This document shows, one piece after another, positions 53,924 through 63,169 of a stretch of DNA of 64,000 bases. The DNA lies in contig NZ_BAAADE010000001.1 in NCBI RefSeq assembly GCF_039522165.1, positions 124,001-188,000 on the forward strand, written 5' to 3'. Origin of the DNA: Paenochrobactrum glaciei (GTDB lineage: Bacteria > Pseudomonadota > Alphaproteobacteria > Rhizobiales > Rhizobiaceae). How positions within the stretch are numbered: the first letter of the stretch is position 1; every line of letters starts with the position of its first letter. The notes under the pieces are model-generated. The model saw nothing but the letters and a program-made list of their open reading frames with translations. It had not been told where the DNA came from and did no database searches. The translations under genes were made by a program, and so were the position numbers.

Positions 53924-55054
53924 CTATAATGTGGTTGTAAGTTCTTTTTCGGCAGGTTTAAGCGTCTGCTGCTCTACATTAATCAGGCGGCGTGTCGGCT
54001 GTGCAAATTGCAGCCCGTGTTTTTCCACCCATTGCGCGGCTGCCACCAGCACATGCTGCTGGGCATTCATGAAATCCACATATTCCGCGCTCAGCACATA
54101 ATAGACCACTTCAAAACGCACACCGAGCTCATTGAACTCGGCCAGATGTGAACGGTCAAAGCGCGTATTAGGCAATTCCTCAATCGCACTTTGCAAATAA
54201 GCCGGAAATGTCTGCAATAATTCAATCGCACCACCATATTGCAAATGCAGGCTGAACAGCATGCGTCGCTCGGACATACGCTGAAAATTCGACAGTCGCG
54301 TATTAAGCAGCGCATCATTGGATACACTGATCTGCTCACCGGTTAGCGAGCGGAAACGCGTGGTGCGCAAACCGATGCGCTCCACCACACCTCGGTTCTC
54401 ATTAAAAAAAACAAAATCACCAACGACAAACGGTTTATCGAGCAAAATGGAAAGCGATGCAAAAAGATCTTTCAGGATTGATTGAAGCGCAAAAGCAATC
54501 GCGATACCACCCACCCCAAGACCGGCGACCAGAGCGGTAATATCAATACCGAAATTGGACAGGATAAGCAGCAGCACTGCCGTCCAGATCAGCGCAAAGC
54601 CGGTAAAGCGGATGATTTGCGCCGCACTTGTCCGTTCTGGATCCGGATTATTTTTATCCAACAATCCGTGATCGATCCAAAGACCAACCAGAATACTGCT
54701 CCACATGCCGATCTGCGCCATCGTGGCCACCAGCACAATGCCGGCGATCATACGCGAGATTTGCACAGGCAGCACAAGAACTTGTGACGCAAAATAAAGC
54801 GCCAACGCCGCAAAAAAGAAGCGATAAGTGCTATTGGCTAGCGATTGCGCGCCGGTCATAATCACATCAAAGCGACTGACACCGAAGCGCGACAATAGTT
54901 GCACAAGTTGTCCCCGCACCCGCGGCAGCAGAATCAAACACGCAACAAATATAAAAAGAGCCGTGACCCAAAGAGCCAGATGATTGCCAAGCACTGTCCA
55001 GTTACGGGTAAAATTTTCTATTTCCTGCACAATATTTCCAATACGGCCATTCAA
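53924..55054 (-). CDS. MscS-family mechanosensitive ion channel
   Basis: A 376-residue inner-membrane channel that releases solutes during hypo-osmotic shock. About four or five N-terminal spans precede the pore helix region (VAGLGVGGIAIAFALQSILKDLFASLSILLDKPFVVGDFV), then the beta domain (GVVERIGLRTTRFRS) and a C-terminal domain. The start is TTG at 55054 with no strong ribosome site; no earlier ATG exists. A weak hairpin (53899-53924) covers the stop. Confidence 0.9.
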   Translation of the reverse strand: MNGRIGNIVQEIENFTRNWTVLGNHLALWVTALFIFVACLILLPRVRGQLVQLLSRFGVSRFDVIMTGAQSLANSTYRFFFAALALYFASQVLVLPVQISRMIAGIVLVATMAQIGMWSSILVGLWIDHGLLDKNNPDPERTSAAQIIRFTGFALIWTAVLLLILSNFGIDITALVAGLGVGGIAIAFALQSILKDLFASLSILLDKPFVVGDFVFFNENRGVVERIGLRTTRFRSLTGEQISVSNDALLNTRLSNFQRMSERRMLFSLHLQYGGAIELLQTFPAYLQSAIEELPNTRFDRSHLAEFNELGVRFEVVYYVLSAEYVDFMNAQQHVLVAAAQWVEKHGLQFAQPTRRLINVEQQTLKPAEKELTTTL

Positions 55055-55268
55055 TTCACAAACTCAAAAACTCTGCCACCCAGCATAAAGCGGCACTTTA
55101 ACAGGTCAATAATCCCATTTGCTTTATTTTTGGTTTTCCATTTTTGGGGTTTTTCTGTGACTTAACCGTAAATTCTTCAATAAAAAATCCATTTTAAGCT
55201 GATGCTTTAAAAATAAATCTCAGTTAAACTATGTTTAAATTGATGAATAAGAATGTGGGAATAAGAAG

Positions 55269-55595
55269 CTGATAAAACACGCTAAATTTCAAATCGGTCA
55301 AATTGTAAAACATAAATTATTTCCCTTTCGCGGGATTATTTATGATGTTGATCCGGAATTTGCGAATAGTGAGGAATGGTATAATGCCATTCCTGAAGAC
55401 AAGCGGCCAGCGCGCGACCAGCCCTTTTATCATCTGCTGGCAGAAAACAGCGAGACGGAATATTCCGCTTATGTTTCCGAGCAAAATCTGATGGTTGATG
55501 ATAGCGGCGAACCCTTGCGCCATCCGCAGATTGGCAATCTTTTTGACCGTCAGAATGACGGGCAATATCAAATCAAGCAACAATTGATCCATTAA
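55269..55595 (+). CDS. hspQ: Heat shock protein HspQ with non-standard start codon
   Basis: A 108-residue frame matching HspQ (YccV family), a protein that binds hemimethylated oriC DNA in E. coli and acts as a Lon specificity factor. AKFQIGQIVKHKLFPFRGIIYDVDP and DQPFYHLLAENSETEYSAYVSEQNL are diagnostic, and the whole expected length is present. No ATG, GTG or TTG exists in frame before AKF; a stop lies 7 codons upstream of CTG (55269). The CTG or following ATA is at the expected place, with GGGA 8 bases ahead. A nine-codon ORF (55243-55272) in another frame ends overlapping this CTG. A one-base error or frameshift is the alternative. A terminator follows. Confidence 0.85.
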   Translation: MIKHAKFQIGQIVKHKLFPFRGIIYDVDPEFANSEEWYNAIPEDKRPARDQPFYHLLAENSETEYSAYVSEQNLMVDDSGEPLRHPQIGNLFDRQNDGQYQIKQQLIH

Positions 55596-55600
55596 TAAAA

Positions 55601-55624
55601 AACGGAAGGCGCACGCCTTCCGTT
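55601..55624. terminator. Terminator after hspQ
   Basis: An 11-bp stem (55601-55611 with 55614-55624) preceded by AAAAAA lies between hspQ and the convergent aminotransferase gene; it is most efficient for the minus-strand gene, where T6 follows. Confidence 0.85.
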
Positions 55625-55648
55625 ATCATATCAATCCTGAAATAGGGA

Positions 55649-56803
55649 TTAGCGACCAAGCCAGCCGGACAATCGACGTACGGCCTCCTGCATTTCAGCT
55701 TCACTGCCCGCATATGAAAAGCGCATCGTGCGGTGTCCGTCCAGCGGATCGAAATCCCGGCCCGGCGTTGCGGCAATATTAATCTCGCTCAGCATTTTAT
55801 GCGCCAGTTCCATACTGTCATTGGTGAATTTCGACACATCACAATAAGCGTAAAAAGCACCATCCATGGGCGCTGCAAATTTCAAGCCCATCGCCGGTAA
55901 TTGCACATTCAGTAAAGCACGATTGCGGCGGTAGCGCTCTTTCACCAGTTCCAGCTCGGCAGTGCCGTCAAAGGCTGCAATCGCGGCATGCTGGGACAAT
56001 TCAGGCGCTGAGATATACAAGCTCTGCGCAATGCGCTCGACAGGTCGAATATCGCTTTCAGGCAATACCATCCAGCCAATACGCCAACCGGTCATACAAT
56101 AATATTTGGAGAAAGAATTGATGATGGTCACGTCATCAGCCACCTGCAAGGCGGTCATATCCTCTGTATCATAAGACAGACGATGATAAATCTCGTCCGA
56201 CAATACTCGGATATTGCGCTCTCTTGCGGTCTCGATAATTGCGCGTAATTCTTTGGCCGATAATACCGCACCGGTCGGATTGGCAGGGCTTGCAAAAAGC
56301 ACGCCTTTAAGCGGTTTTTCAGCATGTGCAACCGCCAAAGCTTCAGCGGTTAAATTACTGTCTTCGCCCTCACCTGCACCAATCTCCACCACCTCAAGGC
56401 CGAGTGCCTTGAGAATATTGCGATAAGCGGGATAGCCAGGACGTGTAATTGCCACCCTGTCGCCCGGATTGAAATAAACCAGAAATGCCAGATTGAAAGC
56501 CGCCGATGAGCCAGTTGTGACTGCAATGCGCGACGGATTAACGCTCACACCATAATGATCAGCATAATGTTGTGCGATTGCTTCGCGTAAGCTTCGCAAA
56601 CCCAAAGCATCCGTATAGCCAATGCGGCCGTCTTTTAAAGCTTTTTCTGCGGCCAGCAACACTGTTTTAGGAGCCGGATCGGCAGGCTGGCCAACTGCCA
56701 TTGAAATAACCGGAGCACCGAGTGAACGCTGATGATTGGCTTTCGCCAATAAATCCATCGCATGAAAAGGTTCAATCTCGCTTCGAGCTGAAAAAGCACT
56801 CAC
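55649..56803 (-). CDS. Class I/II PLP-dependent aminotransferase
   Basis: A 384-residue fold-type I enzyme. The PLP lysine is Lys233 in SFSKYYCMTGWRIG; ASPANPTG and SDEIYHRLSY are also conserved. It belongs to the aspartate-aminotransferase-like group; the amino donor is not clear. Begins with GTG at 56803 after GGGAGA. Divergent from the bepA-like gene. Confidence 0.92.
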   Translation of the reverse strand: MSAFSARSEIEPFHAMDLLAKANHQRSLGAPVISMAVGQPADPAPKTVLLAAEKALKDGRIGYTDALGLRSLREAIAQHYADHYGVSVNPSRIAVTTGSSAAFNLAFLVYFNPGDRVAITRPGYPAYRNILKALGLEVVEIGAGEGEDSNLTAEALAVAHAEKPLKGVLFASPANPTGAVLSAKELRAIIETARERNIRVLSDEIYHRLSYDTEDMTALQVADDVTIINSFSKYYCMTGWRIGWMVLPESDIRPVERIAQSLYISAPELSQHAAIAAFDGTAELELVKERYRRNRALLNVQLPAMGLKFAAPMDGAFYAYCDVSKFTNDSMELAHKMLSEINIAATPGRDFDPLDGHRTMRFSYAGSEAEMQEAVRRLSGWLGR

Positions 56804-57002
56804 TGCCGTCTCCCAATAATTTAAACAATAAAAGCACTCGTTTTTACACTGAATGCCGAGCTTGCCGTATATTTGCCTGATTACTCAAGCAACCGATTCA
56901 CACATACAAAGCAAAGCCGATGACAATCAATCGCAACAAATTATTTTTATATCAATAGATTATCGGCTATGGATATGCAGTGTTAAATGGAAGGCTGACA
57001 TA

Positions 57003-58430
57003 ATGACCCTCGCCAAGCAACAAACGGTATCTTTGTGCAACACCTCCTCGCGTCTGGTTTCTAAAGCTATGTCTGGCAAAAAGACCACAAAGCTTCTGGC
57101 AGGCGCACTGACATTTGTTATTGGCGCCACCAGCACCCTTCCCGCTTACGCACAGTCACGCAGCGTCCCCATCATTCGTGATGCCGAGATTGAAGCGCTG
57201 ATTACCGATTATACCAATCCGATTTTAAACGCTGCGAAATTAAAAAAACGCAACGTACAAACGATTCTGGTCAATTCCAGCAGCTTTAATGCTTTTGTCG
57301 ATGGCCGCCGCATTTTCATCAATAGCGGCGCAATCGTGCAATCTGAAACACCGAATGAGCTGATTGGCGTGATTGCCCATGAAGCAGGCCATCTGGCAGG
57401 CGGCCATCAGGATCGTCTTCGTGAGCAATTAAGTCGTGCCAGAACAATGGCCGTCATTGGTGCGCTCATTGGTGCCGGTGCCGGCGTTGCAGGGGCTGCG
57501 GCTGGCAATAGTTCTGCTGCGGCTGCCGGTGGCGGCATTGCGATGGGCAGTGGCGAGGCTGCGATGCGTAGTCTTTTGTCCTATCAGCGCACCGAAGAAA
57601 TGACCGCCGACCGTTTGGCAATCAATTATCTGAATGCCACCGGCCAGTCTGCCAAAGGTATGCTCACCACATTCTCGCGTTTTGCCAATGCGCTTTCGTT
57701 AAACGGCACCCAGATTGACCAATATCGCATCAGCCATCCGCTGCCGCGTGAACGTATTTCCAATCTGGAGAATCTTGCCAAGGCCAGCCCGCATTACAAC
57801 AAAACCGACAGTGCCGCATTGCAGTTGCGTCATGATATGGCGCGCGCCAAAATTGCTGCTTATTCCGGCATGGGCTCGGTACAGCGCATTTTCCGTAACA
57901 ATCCGCGCGGCCTTGCCGCACGGTATGGCGATGCTATTACCACTTATTTGAATGGCTCCGCCCGCAATGCTTTGCCGAAAATCGACGCCCTCATCAAAGA
58001 ACAGCCGAAGAATCCTTATTTTTATGAGATTCGCGGTGAGATTTTGATGAAGGCTAATGATCCGGCAGGGGCTGCCAAAGCTTTGCAACAAGCCACATCG
58101 CTTGATCCGAAAAAATCCAGCATTATGCGGATGAGCTATGGCCGTGCTCTGATGCTCACCGGCACCAAAGCCAATATGCCAGCTGCAATCCGGGAGCTTA
58201 AAGCCGGTATTGCCCGTGAGCCGGAATTTCCAAGCGGTTATGGCTATCTGGCGCAAGCCTATGGTCAATCAGGTGATATTGCACTTGCCGATCTTGCAAC
58301 GGCGGATATGCATTATTACTCCGGCAATCGCCAGCAAGCGAAAATCTTTGCCTTGCGTGCCCAGCAAAAGCTCAAAAAAGGCTCACCGGACTGGCTGCGT
58401 GCGCAGGATATTATCAACACCAAAAAATAA
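57003..58430 (+). CDS. M48 family periplasmic metalloprotease with TPR repeats (BepA/YfgC-like)
   Basis: A 475-residue exported protease and chaperone that takes part in outer-membrane protein quality control. A signal peptide (hydrophobic core at about 33-46, cleavage near AYAQ) precedes the M48 domain with HEAGH at 126-130 and a third ligand in the TEEMTADRLA helix near 193; a glycine/alanine-rich insertion is between them. TPR repeats fill the C-terminal half. The ATG at 57003 follows GGAAGG; an upstream open frame of 50 codons precedes the signal peptide. It starts the run to accC. Confidence 0.9.
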   Translation: MTLAKQQTVSLCNTSSRLVSKAMSGKKTTKLLAGALTFVIGATSTLPAYAQSRSVPIIRDAEIEALITDYTNPILNAAKLKKRNVQTILVNSSSFNAFVDGRRIFINSGAIVQSETPNELIGVIAHEAGHLAGGHQDRLREQLSRARTMAVIGALIGAGAGVAGAAAGNSSAAAAGGGIAMGSGEAAMRSLLSYQRTEEMTADRLAINYLNATGQSAKGMLTTFSRFANALSLNGTQIDQYRISHPLPRERISNLENLAKASPHYNKTDSAALQLRHDMARAKIAAYSGMGSVQRIFRNNPRGLAARYGDAITTYLNGSARNALPKIDALIKEQPKNPYFYEIRGEILMKANDPAGAAKALQQATSLDPKKSSIMRMSYGRALMLTGTKANMPAAIRELKAGIAREPEFPSGYGYLAQAYGQSGDIALADLATADMHYYSGNRQQAKIFALRAQQKLKKGSPDWLRAQDIINTKK

Positions 58431-58498
58431 CAGCACTTGACCGCGCCGCCCGATCAGGGCGATAGGATAAGTTTTGAATTAAAGAGATTGGAATCCGT

Positions 58499-59275
58499 AT
58501 GACCCGTGCATTCACGACTATGCTTGCCAGCGCCCTTATCGGCACCACAGCCTTGTTCGGCGGTGGCTTTGCACAATTGCAAGCTCAGGCACAAACAGCT
58601 TCTGCGCCTGTTGATCAGGCAGCTGTTGAAAAAATCGTACGGGACTATCTGCTGAAAAATCCTGAAATTCTGGCAGAGATGCAAACTGCACTGGAAACCA
58701 AACAGGCAGCAGAACAAGAAGTTCGTGTCAAACAGGTCATTGCCAACAATCAGGATGAATTACTGAATTCCAGCCATGATGCCGTTCTCGGCAATCCAAA
58801 AGGCGATGTCACTGTCGTTGAATTTTTTGATTACAATTGCGGCTATTGCAAACGCGCAATGCCCGACATGGAAGCCATCATCAAAAGCGATCCGAATGTG
58901 CGTTTTGTGATGAAGGAATTCCCGATTTTGGGTCCTGATTCAATCAAAGCACATATGGCTGCACAGGCTTTCAAGCTGATGATGCCAGAAAAATATCGCG
59001 ACCTTCACATGGCGCTGATGACCACACCGGATCGCTCCACGGATGAATCGGTGATTGCAGAAGCCGTTAAGCTTGGCGCTGATGAAGCAGCTTTGCGTGA
59101 AAAAATTAACTCACCGGAAGTGACATCTTCGTTTCAAAATGCTTATAAGTTAGCAAATGAACTCGATATCAACGGCACACCGTCCTATGTTATCGGCAAT
59201 GAACTGATCCCTGGCGCCATCGGCGCAGACGGTTTAAAGGAAAAAATTGCTGAAGCACGTGCCCAGAAAAAATAA
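58499..59275 (+). CDS. Periplasmic DsbA-family thiol-disulfide oxidoreductase
   Basis: A 258-residue protein with a signal peptide and an Ala/Gln-rich N-terminal part, then a helical segment (VEKIVRDYLLKNPEILAEM) typical of the Com1/BcfH-type dimerising DsbA-like proteins. CGYC is at 114-117 in FFDYNCGYC, and cis-Pro is in GTPSYVIG. It follows the metalloprotease by 68 bases. Substrates unknown. Confidence 0.9.
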   Translation: MTRAFTTMLASALIGTTALFGGGFAQLQAQAQTASAPVDQAAVEKIVRDYLLKNPEILAEMQTALETKQAAEQEVRVKQVIANNQDELLNSSHDAVLGNPKGDVTVVEFFDYNCGYCKRAMPDMEAIIKSDPNVRFVMKEFPILGPDSIKAHMAAQAFKLMMPEKYRDLHMALMTTPDRSTDESVIAEAVKLGADEAALREKINSPEVTSSFQNAYKLANELDINGTPSYVIGNELIPGAIGADGLKEKIAEARAQKK

Positions 59276-59442
59276 AAAGTCATATTTTGGTGGAGAATTC
59301 CAACAAAATTCTTTATTACGACTATTTTAATGGGTTTTAGCTTGCCCCGTGCAAGTCTATATGGAATGGAAATTCAGTTAGGGCTCAGTGCAAGGTTATT
59401 TGTGGCGATTTCCGCCGGTAAAGACAGGCCAGTAAAACAAGT

Positions 59443-59907
59443 ATGACTAAAAAAGTTTTTGTGCTCAACGGCCCTAATTTAAATTTACTCGGCACACGTG
59501 AGCCGAGCATTTATGGTGTGACAACACTTGAAGGGATTTCGGAAGCCTGTAAACAGGAAGCCGAACAACTTGGGCTTGAGATTGACTTCCGTCAATCCAA
59601 TTACGAAGGTGATCTTGTCAGTTGGATTCAGGAGGCTGGCGCTGAAAACGCGTTTGTGCTTATTAATCCGGCGGCTTACACGCATACATCTGTTGCATTA
59701 CAAGATGCGATCAGAGCTGCACAAGTAACAGTTATTGAGGTTCATCTTTCCAACATCCACGCGCGTGAACCATTCCGCCAACATTCTTATGTTTCTCCGG
59801 TCGCCAAAGGCGTCATTTTCGGGCTAGGAGCACAAGGATATCTGTTAGGTTTACGCGCTCTCGCGGCATTTGCCACAGAAGAACAAAACAACGGGCACAA
59901 GCGTTAA
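59443..59907 (+). CDS. aroQ: 3-dehydroquinate dehydratase, type II
   Basis: A 154-residue shikimate-pathway enzyme. GPNLNLLGTREPSIYG carries catalytic Arg19 and Tyr24, INPAAYTHTS binds substrate and His101 is in EVHLSNIHAREPFR. It lies 12 bases before accB, the usual arrangement in Hyphomicrobiales. Confidence 0.96.
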   Translation: MTKKVFVLNGPNLNLLGTREPSIYGVTTLEGISEACKQEAEQLGLEIDFRQSNYEGDLVSWIQEAGAENAFVLINPAAYTHTSVALQDAIRAAQVTVIEVHLSNIHAREPFRQHSYVSPVAKGVIFGLGAQGYLLGLRALAAFATEEQNNGHKR

Positions 59908-59919
59908 AGGGGCCTTATA

Positions 59920-60390
59920 ATGTCATCTAAAAGCTCTGGCATCGACAAAGAGATCGTGCGCGATCTCGCCAACATTCTCAACGACACCGATCTGACTGAT
60001 ATTGAAGTCGAACATGGTGAATTGCGCATTCGCGTTTCACGTAAAGTAACTATACAGCAGGCTCCGGCCTATCAGGCAGCGCCGATGATGGCTCCTGCTG
60101 CCGTTGCAGCGCCAGCCGCAGCAGCCCCTGTTGAAGCTGCACCTGCTGATGTTTCTAAAAATGCTGTTCCTTCACCAATGGTCGGTACTGCCTATATGGC
60201 TCCGGCACCTGGTGCACGCAACTTCATCGAAGTTGGCACTCAGGTTAAAGAAGGCCAGACTCTGCTGATTATTGAAGCAATGAAGACCATGAACCAGATC
60301 CCTTCACCACGTTCGGGAACGGTTAAAGCTATTCTCGTTGCTGATGCTCAACCGGTCGAATTTGGTGAGCCTCTGGTCGTAATCGAATAA
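59920..60390 (+). CDS. accB: Biotin carboxyl carrier protein of acetyl-CoA carboxylase
   Basis: A 156-residue carrier: N-terminal helical part, Pro/Ala-rich linker (about 48-80) and the biotinyl domain with the biotin site Lys122 in EAMKTMN. Start after AAAGGGG. It precedes accC by 18 bases; birA of this window would biotinylate it. Confidence 0.97.
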   Translation: MSSKSSGIDKEIVRDLANILNDTDLTDIEVEHGELRIRVSRKVTIQQAPAYQAAPMMAPAAVAAPAAAAPVEAAPADVSKNAVPSPMVGTAYMAPAPGARNFIEVGTQVKEGQTLLIIEAMKTMNQIPSPRSGTVKAILVADAQPVEFGEPLVVIE

Positions 60391-60408
60391 TTTTCGGCGA
60401 GGATCATA

Positions 60409-61767
60409 ATGTTTCAAAAAATTCTCATAGCCAATCGTGGCGAGATTGCTCTTCGCATACTTAGAGCCTGTAAGGAACTGGGTATTAAAACCGTTGCTGT
60501 TCATTCGACAGCAGATGCGGATGCTATGCATGTCCGTCTGGCTGATGAGAGTGTTTGCATCGGACCTCCCCCTTCCCGCGACAGCTATCTGAACATTCAT
60601 CAGATTGTTGCTGCCTGCGAAATTACCGGCGCGGATGCTATTCATCCAGGCTACGGCTTCCTGTCTGAAAACGCCAAGTTTGCAGAAATTCTGGAAGCAC
60701 ATTCCATCACCTTTATCGGACCAACCGCTGCGCATATCCGCATCATGGGCGATAAGATCGAAGCAAAGCGCACTGCCAAGCGTCTCGGCATTCCGGTTGT
60801 TCCGGGTTCTGAGGGCGGCGTGACGGATGATGCTGAAGCAGCCCGTATTTCTGCGGAAATCGGTTATCCGGTTATCATCAAAGCAACTGCTGGCGGTGGT
60901 GGTCGCGGCATGAAAGTGGCGCATTCGGAAGAAGAGCTTTCAATCGCTCTTTCCACTGCGCGTACCGAAGCTGGTGCGGCTTTTGGCAATGATGCTGTGT
61001 ATATTGAAAAATACCTCAGCAAACCACGCCATATTGAAGTGCAGATCGTTGGCGACGGTGCCGGCAATGCCATCCATCTGGGCGAACGCGACTGCTCTTT
61101 GCAGCGCCGTCACCAGAAGGTTTGGGAAGAGGCCAACTCACCAGCTCTTAACGAAGAAGCACGTCACAAGATCGGCATGATCTGCGCCAATGCGGTTGCA
61201 GAACTTGGCTATCGTGGTGCCGGTACAATTGAATTCCTTTATGAAGATGGTGAGTTCTATTTCATTGAAATGAACACCCGCCTTCAGGTGGAACATACAA
61301 TTACCGAAGCTATCACCGGTATTGATCTGGTGCATGAGCAGATTCGTGTGGCAGCAGGACTTGGCCTTTCGGTTAAACAGCAGGATGTACGCTTCTCCGG
61401 CCACGCGATCGAATGCCGTATCAACGCTGAACATCCGGAAACATTCGTGCCATCACCTGGCCAGATCACCCATTACCACACTCCGGGTGGTCTCGGTATC
61501 CGCATCGATTCCGGCGTTTACTCCGGCTATCGCATCCCGCCTTATTACGACAGCATGATCGGCAAGCTGATTGTGCATGGCCGTAACCGCGTGGAATGCA
61601 TGATGCGTCTGCGCCGTGCATTGGATGAGTTTGTTGTTGACGGTGTTAACACAACCATTCCGCTGTTTCAGGATCTGGTTTCCAATCAGGATATCGCTAA
61701 CGGCGATTATGACATCCATTGGCTGGAAAAATATCTTGAGAATAAAAAAGGTGGCGCCAAACACTAA
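60409..61767 (+). CDS. accC: Biotin carboxylase subunit of acetyl-CoA carboxylase
   Basis: A 452-residue ATP-grasp enzyme that carboxylates biotin on AccB. KILIANRGEIALRILRACKELG, the GGGGRGMK glycine-rich loop, EKYLSKPRHIEVQ and the EMNTRLQVEHTITE catalytic region are all conserved. A strong terminator 40 bases downstream ends the group. Confidence 0.97.
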   Translation: MFQKILIANRGEIALRILRACKELGIKTVAVHSTADADAMHVRLADESVCIGPPPSRDSYLNIHQIVAACEITGADAIHPGYGFLSENAKFAEILEAHSITFIGPTAAHIRIMGDKIEAKRTAKRLGIPVVPGSEGGVTDDAEAARISAEIGYPVIIKATAGGGGRGMKVAHSEEELSIALSTARTEAGAAFGNDAVYIEKYLSKPRHIEVQIVGDGAGNAIHLGERDCSLQRRHQKVWEEANSPALNEEARHKIGMICANAVAELGYRGAGTIEFLYEDGEFYFIEMNTRLQVEHTITEAITGIDLVHEQIRVAAGLGLSVKQQDVRFSGHAIECRINAEHPETFVPSPGQITHYHTPGGLGIRIDSGVYSGYRIPPYYDSMIGKLIVHGRNRVECMMRLRRALDEFVVDGVNTTIPLFQDLVSNQDIANGDYDIHWLEKYLENKKGGAKH

Positions 61768-61805
61768 AAACAACTCTGTTTTAGTGTGCTAAGCCTTTAA
61801 AATAT

Positions 61806-61843
61806 AACCGGCAAAAACATCTGTGTTTTTGCCGGTTTATTTT
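61806..61843 (+). terminator. Terminator after accC
   Basis: A 14-bp perfect stem (61806-61819 with 61824-61837) with a TCTG loop, followed by ATTTTTTT. Confidence 0.93.
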
Positions 61844-61904
61844 TTTAAACTGTTCTCAGCCGCACAAGATTGCAAATATCCAAAATTAATGCGCAACTGC
61901 TTTC

Positions 61905-62528
61905 ATGACCCAAAATATCGACGACCTCCCCTCTGACGATTATTATATTGATCCCGATCTGCTTTTGCGTGCCTATGCATCAGGCGTTTTCCCGATGGCA
62001 GAGGAAGAAGATGATCCGGAAATTTATTGGGTGCGCCCTGAAAAGCGCGGCATCATTCCGCTGGAAGATTTTCATGTCTCCCGCAGCCTTGCCAAAGCAA
62101 TCCGCCAACAAAAATATCAAATTAAAATGAACACGGACTTTGCCGGTGTTTTACGCGGCTGCGCGAATGGCGAAGGTGAGCGCGAACGCACATGGATTAA
62201 CGATCCGATCAAAGCATCCTGTATGCGTCTGCATGCTTTGGGACATGCGCATAGTGTGGAAGCATGGGATGGCGAGCGGCTGGTCGGCGGGCTTTATGGC
62301 ATTAGTCTGGGGCGTGCATTCTTTGGTGAAAGCATGTTCAGCCGTGAACGCGACACCTCGAAACTATGTCTCGCCTTTTTGGTTGAGCATTTGAAAAGCC
62401 GCGGCTTCATTCTGCTGGACACACAATTCATCACCGACCACTTAAAAAGCCTCGGTGCGATTGAAATTCCACGTAAAGACTATGAAAAACGGCTTGAAGA
62501 AGCACTGACAGGCGACGCCACATTTTAA
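61905..62528 (+). CDS. aat: Leucyl/phenylalanyl-tRNA--protein transferase
   Basis: A 207-residue enzyme that adds Leu or Phe to proteins with N-terminal Arg or Lys, making them ClpAP/ClpS substrates. YASGVFPMAEEEDDPEIYWVRPEKRGIIPLE, TWINDPIKASCMRLHALGHAHSVEAWDGERLVGGLYGI and FGESMFSRERDTSKL are diagnostic. It is convergent with the DUF2155 gene. Confidence 0.95.
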   Translation: MTQNIDDLPSDDYYIDPDLLLRAYASGVFPMAEEEDDPEIYWVRPEKRGIIPLEDFHVSRSLAKAIRQQKYQIKMNTDFAGVLRGCANGEGERERTWINDPIKASCMRLHALGHAHSVEAWDGERLVGGLYGISLGRAFFGESMFSRERDTSKLCLAFLVEHLKSRGFILLDTQFITDHLKSLGAIEIPRKDYEKRLEEALTGDATF

Positions 62529-62571
62529 GATGACGCGCCGACCAATATAAATAAATTTAAACTTAGATTGA

Positions 62572-63033
62572 TTAATTGCCTTTTGGCGGCGCAGGCACTT
62601 CTGACTTCTGCTTACAATCTTTCAGCCAGATATCATAAACTGCGTGTTCAACCGCATTGAGACCCGGGCTATCGGCAAACATCCAGCCATTGAATATACG
62701 GCGGATTTTACGATCGAGGGTGATCTCGTCCACTTCGACAAAACTGTCGGTGCGCGGCGTTTCATTATCAGTGCGGGAATAGCAAACTTTCGGCGTTACC
62801 TGCAAAGCACCAAACTGCACTGTTTCATTGATATAAACATCGAATGTCGTGATACGGCCGGTGATTTTATCAAGGCCGGAAAACTCAGCAACCGGATTTT
62901 CAATGCGGTCAGCTTGCGCCACGCCCCCTGCCATCATCAGGCATGCAGCCACAGCAAAGGTCAGCTTTCCGGCTGTGCGGCAGCGATTAACCAGAGTGGT
63001 TGCTGTTCCTGATAGTAACCGGGAATTGATCAT
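62572..63033 (-). CDS. DUF2155 domain protein, exported
   Basis: A 153-residue protein with a signal peptide (hydrophobic core FAVAACLMMAGGVAQA) and the DUF2155 pattern: FSGLDKITGRITTFDVYINETVQFGALQVTPKVCY, then FNGWMFADSPGLNAVEHAVYDIWLKDCK. Function unknown; conserved in alphaproteobacteria next to aat and NDUFA12. Two cysteines may form a disulfide. Start: ATG at 63033; TTG two codons upstream also open. Confidence 0.87.
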   Translation of the reverse strand: MINSRLLSGTATTLVNRCRTAGKLTFAVAACLMMAGGVAQADRIENPVAEFSGLDKITGRITTFDVYINETVQFGALQVTPKVCYSRTDNETPRTDSFVEVDEITLDRKIRRIFNGWMFADSPGLNAVEHAVYDIWLKDCKQKSEVPAPPKGN

Positions 63034-63121
63034 GACCAAGTGAATATCCGTCTAAGTGTTTCCAATGAATAGTTTGAATATAAATTGTGGCGATTCGGAG
63101 CAACCGAACAACCTAAAATAA

Positions 63122-63152
63122 AAAAGCGCCGAGACATTTATCCGGCGCTTTT
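63122..63152 (-). terminator. Terminator of the NDUFA12 gene
   Basis: A 10-bp stem (63122-63131 with 63143-63152) with an 11-base loop, flanked by A6 on the left; on the minus strand it ends in TTTTTT shortly after the gene stop. Confidence 0.85.
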
Positions 63153-63169
63153 ATGCATTCAAGCCTTAT

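Noticed and set aside
55269..55595. hspQ as a pseudogene
   Set aside because: The frame is full length without internal stops and all diagnostic segments are kept; only the start codon is unusual, so I list it as a gene with that caveat.
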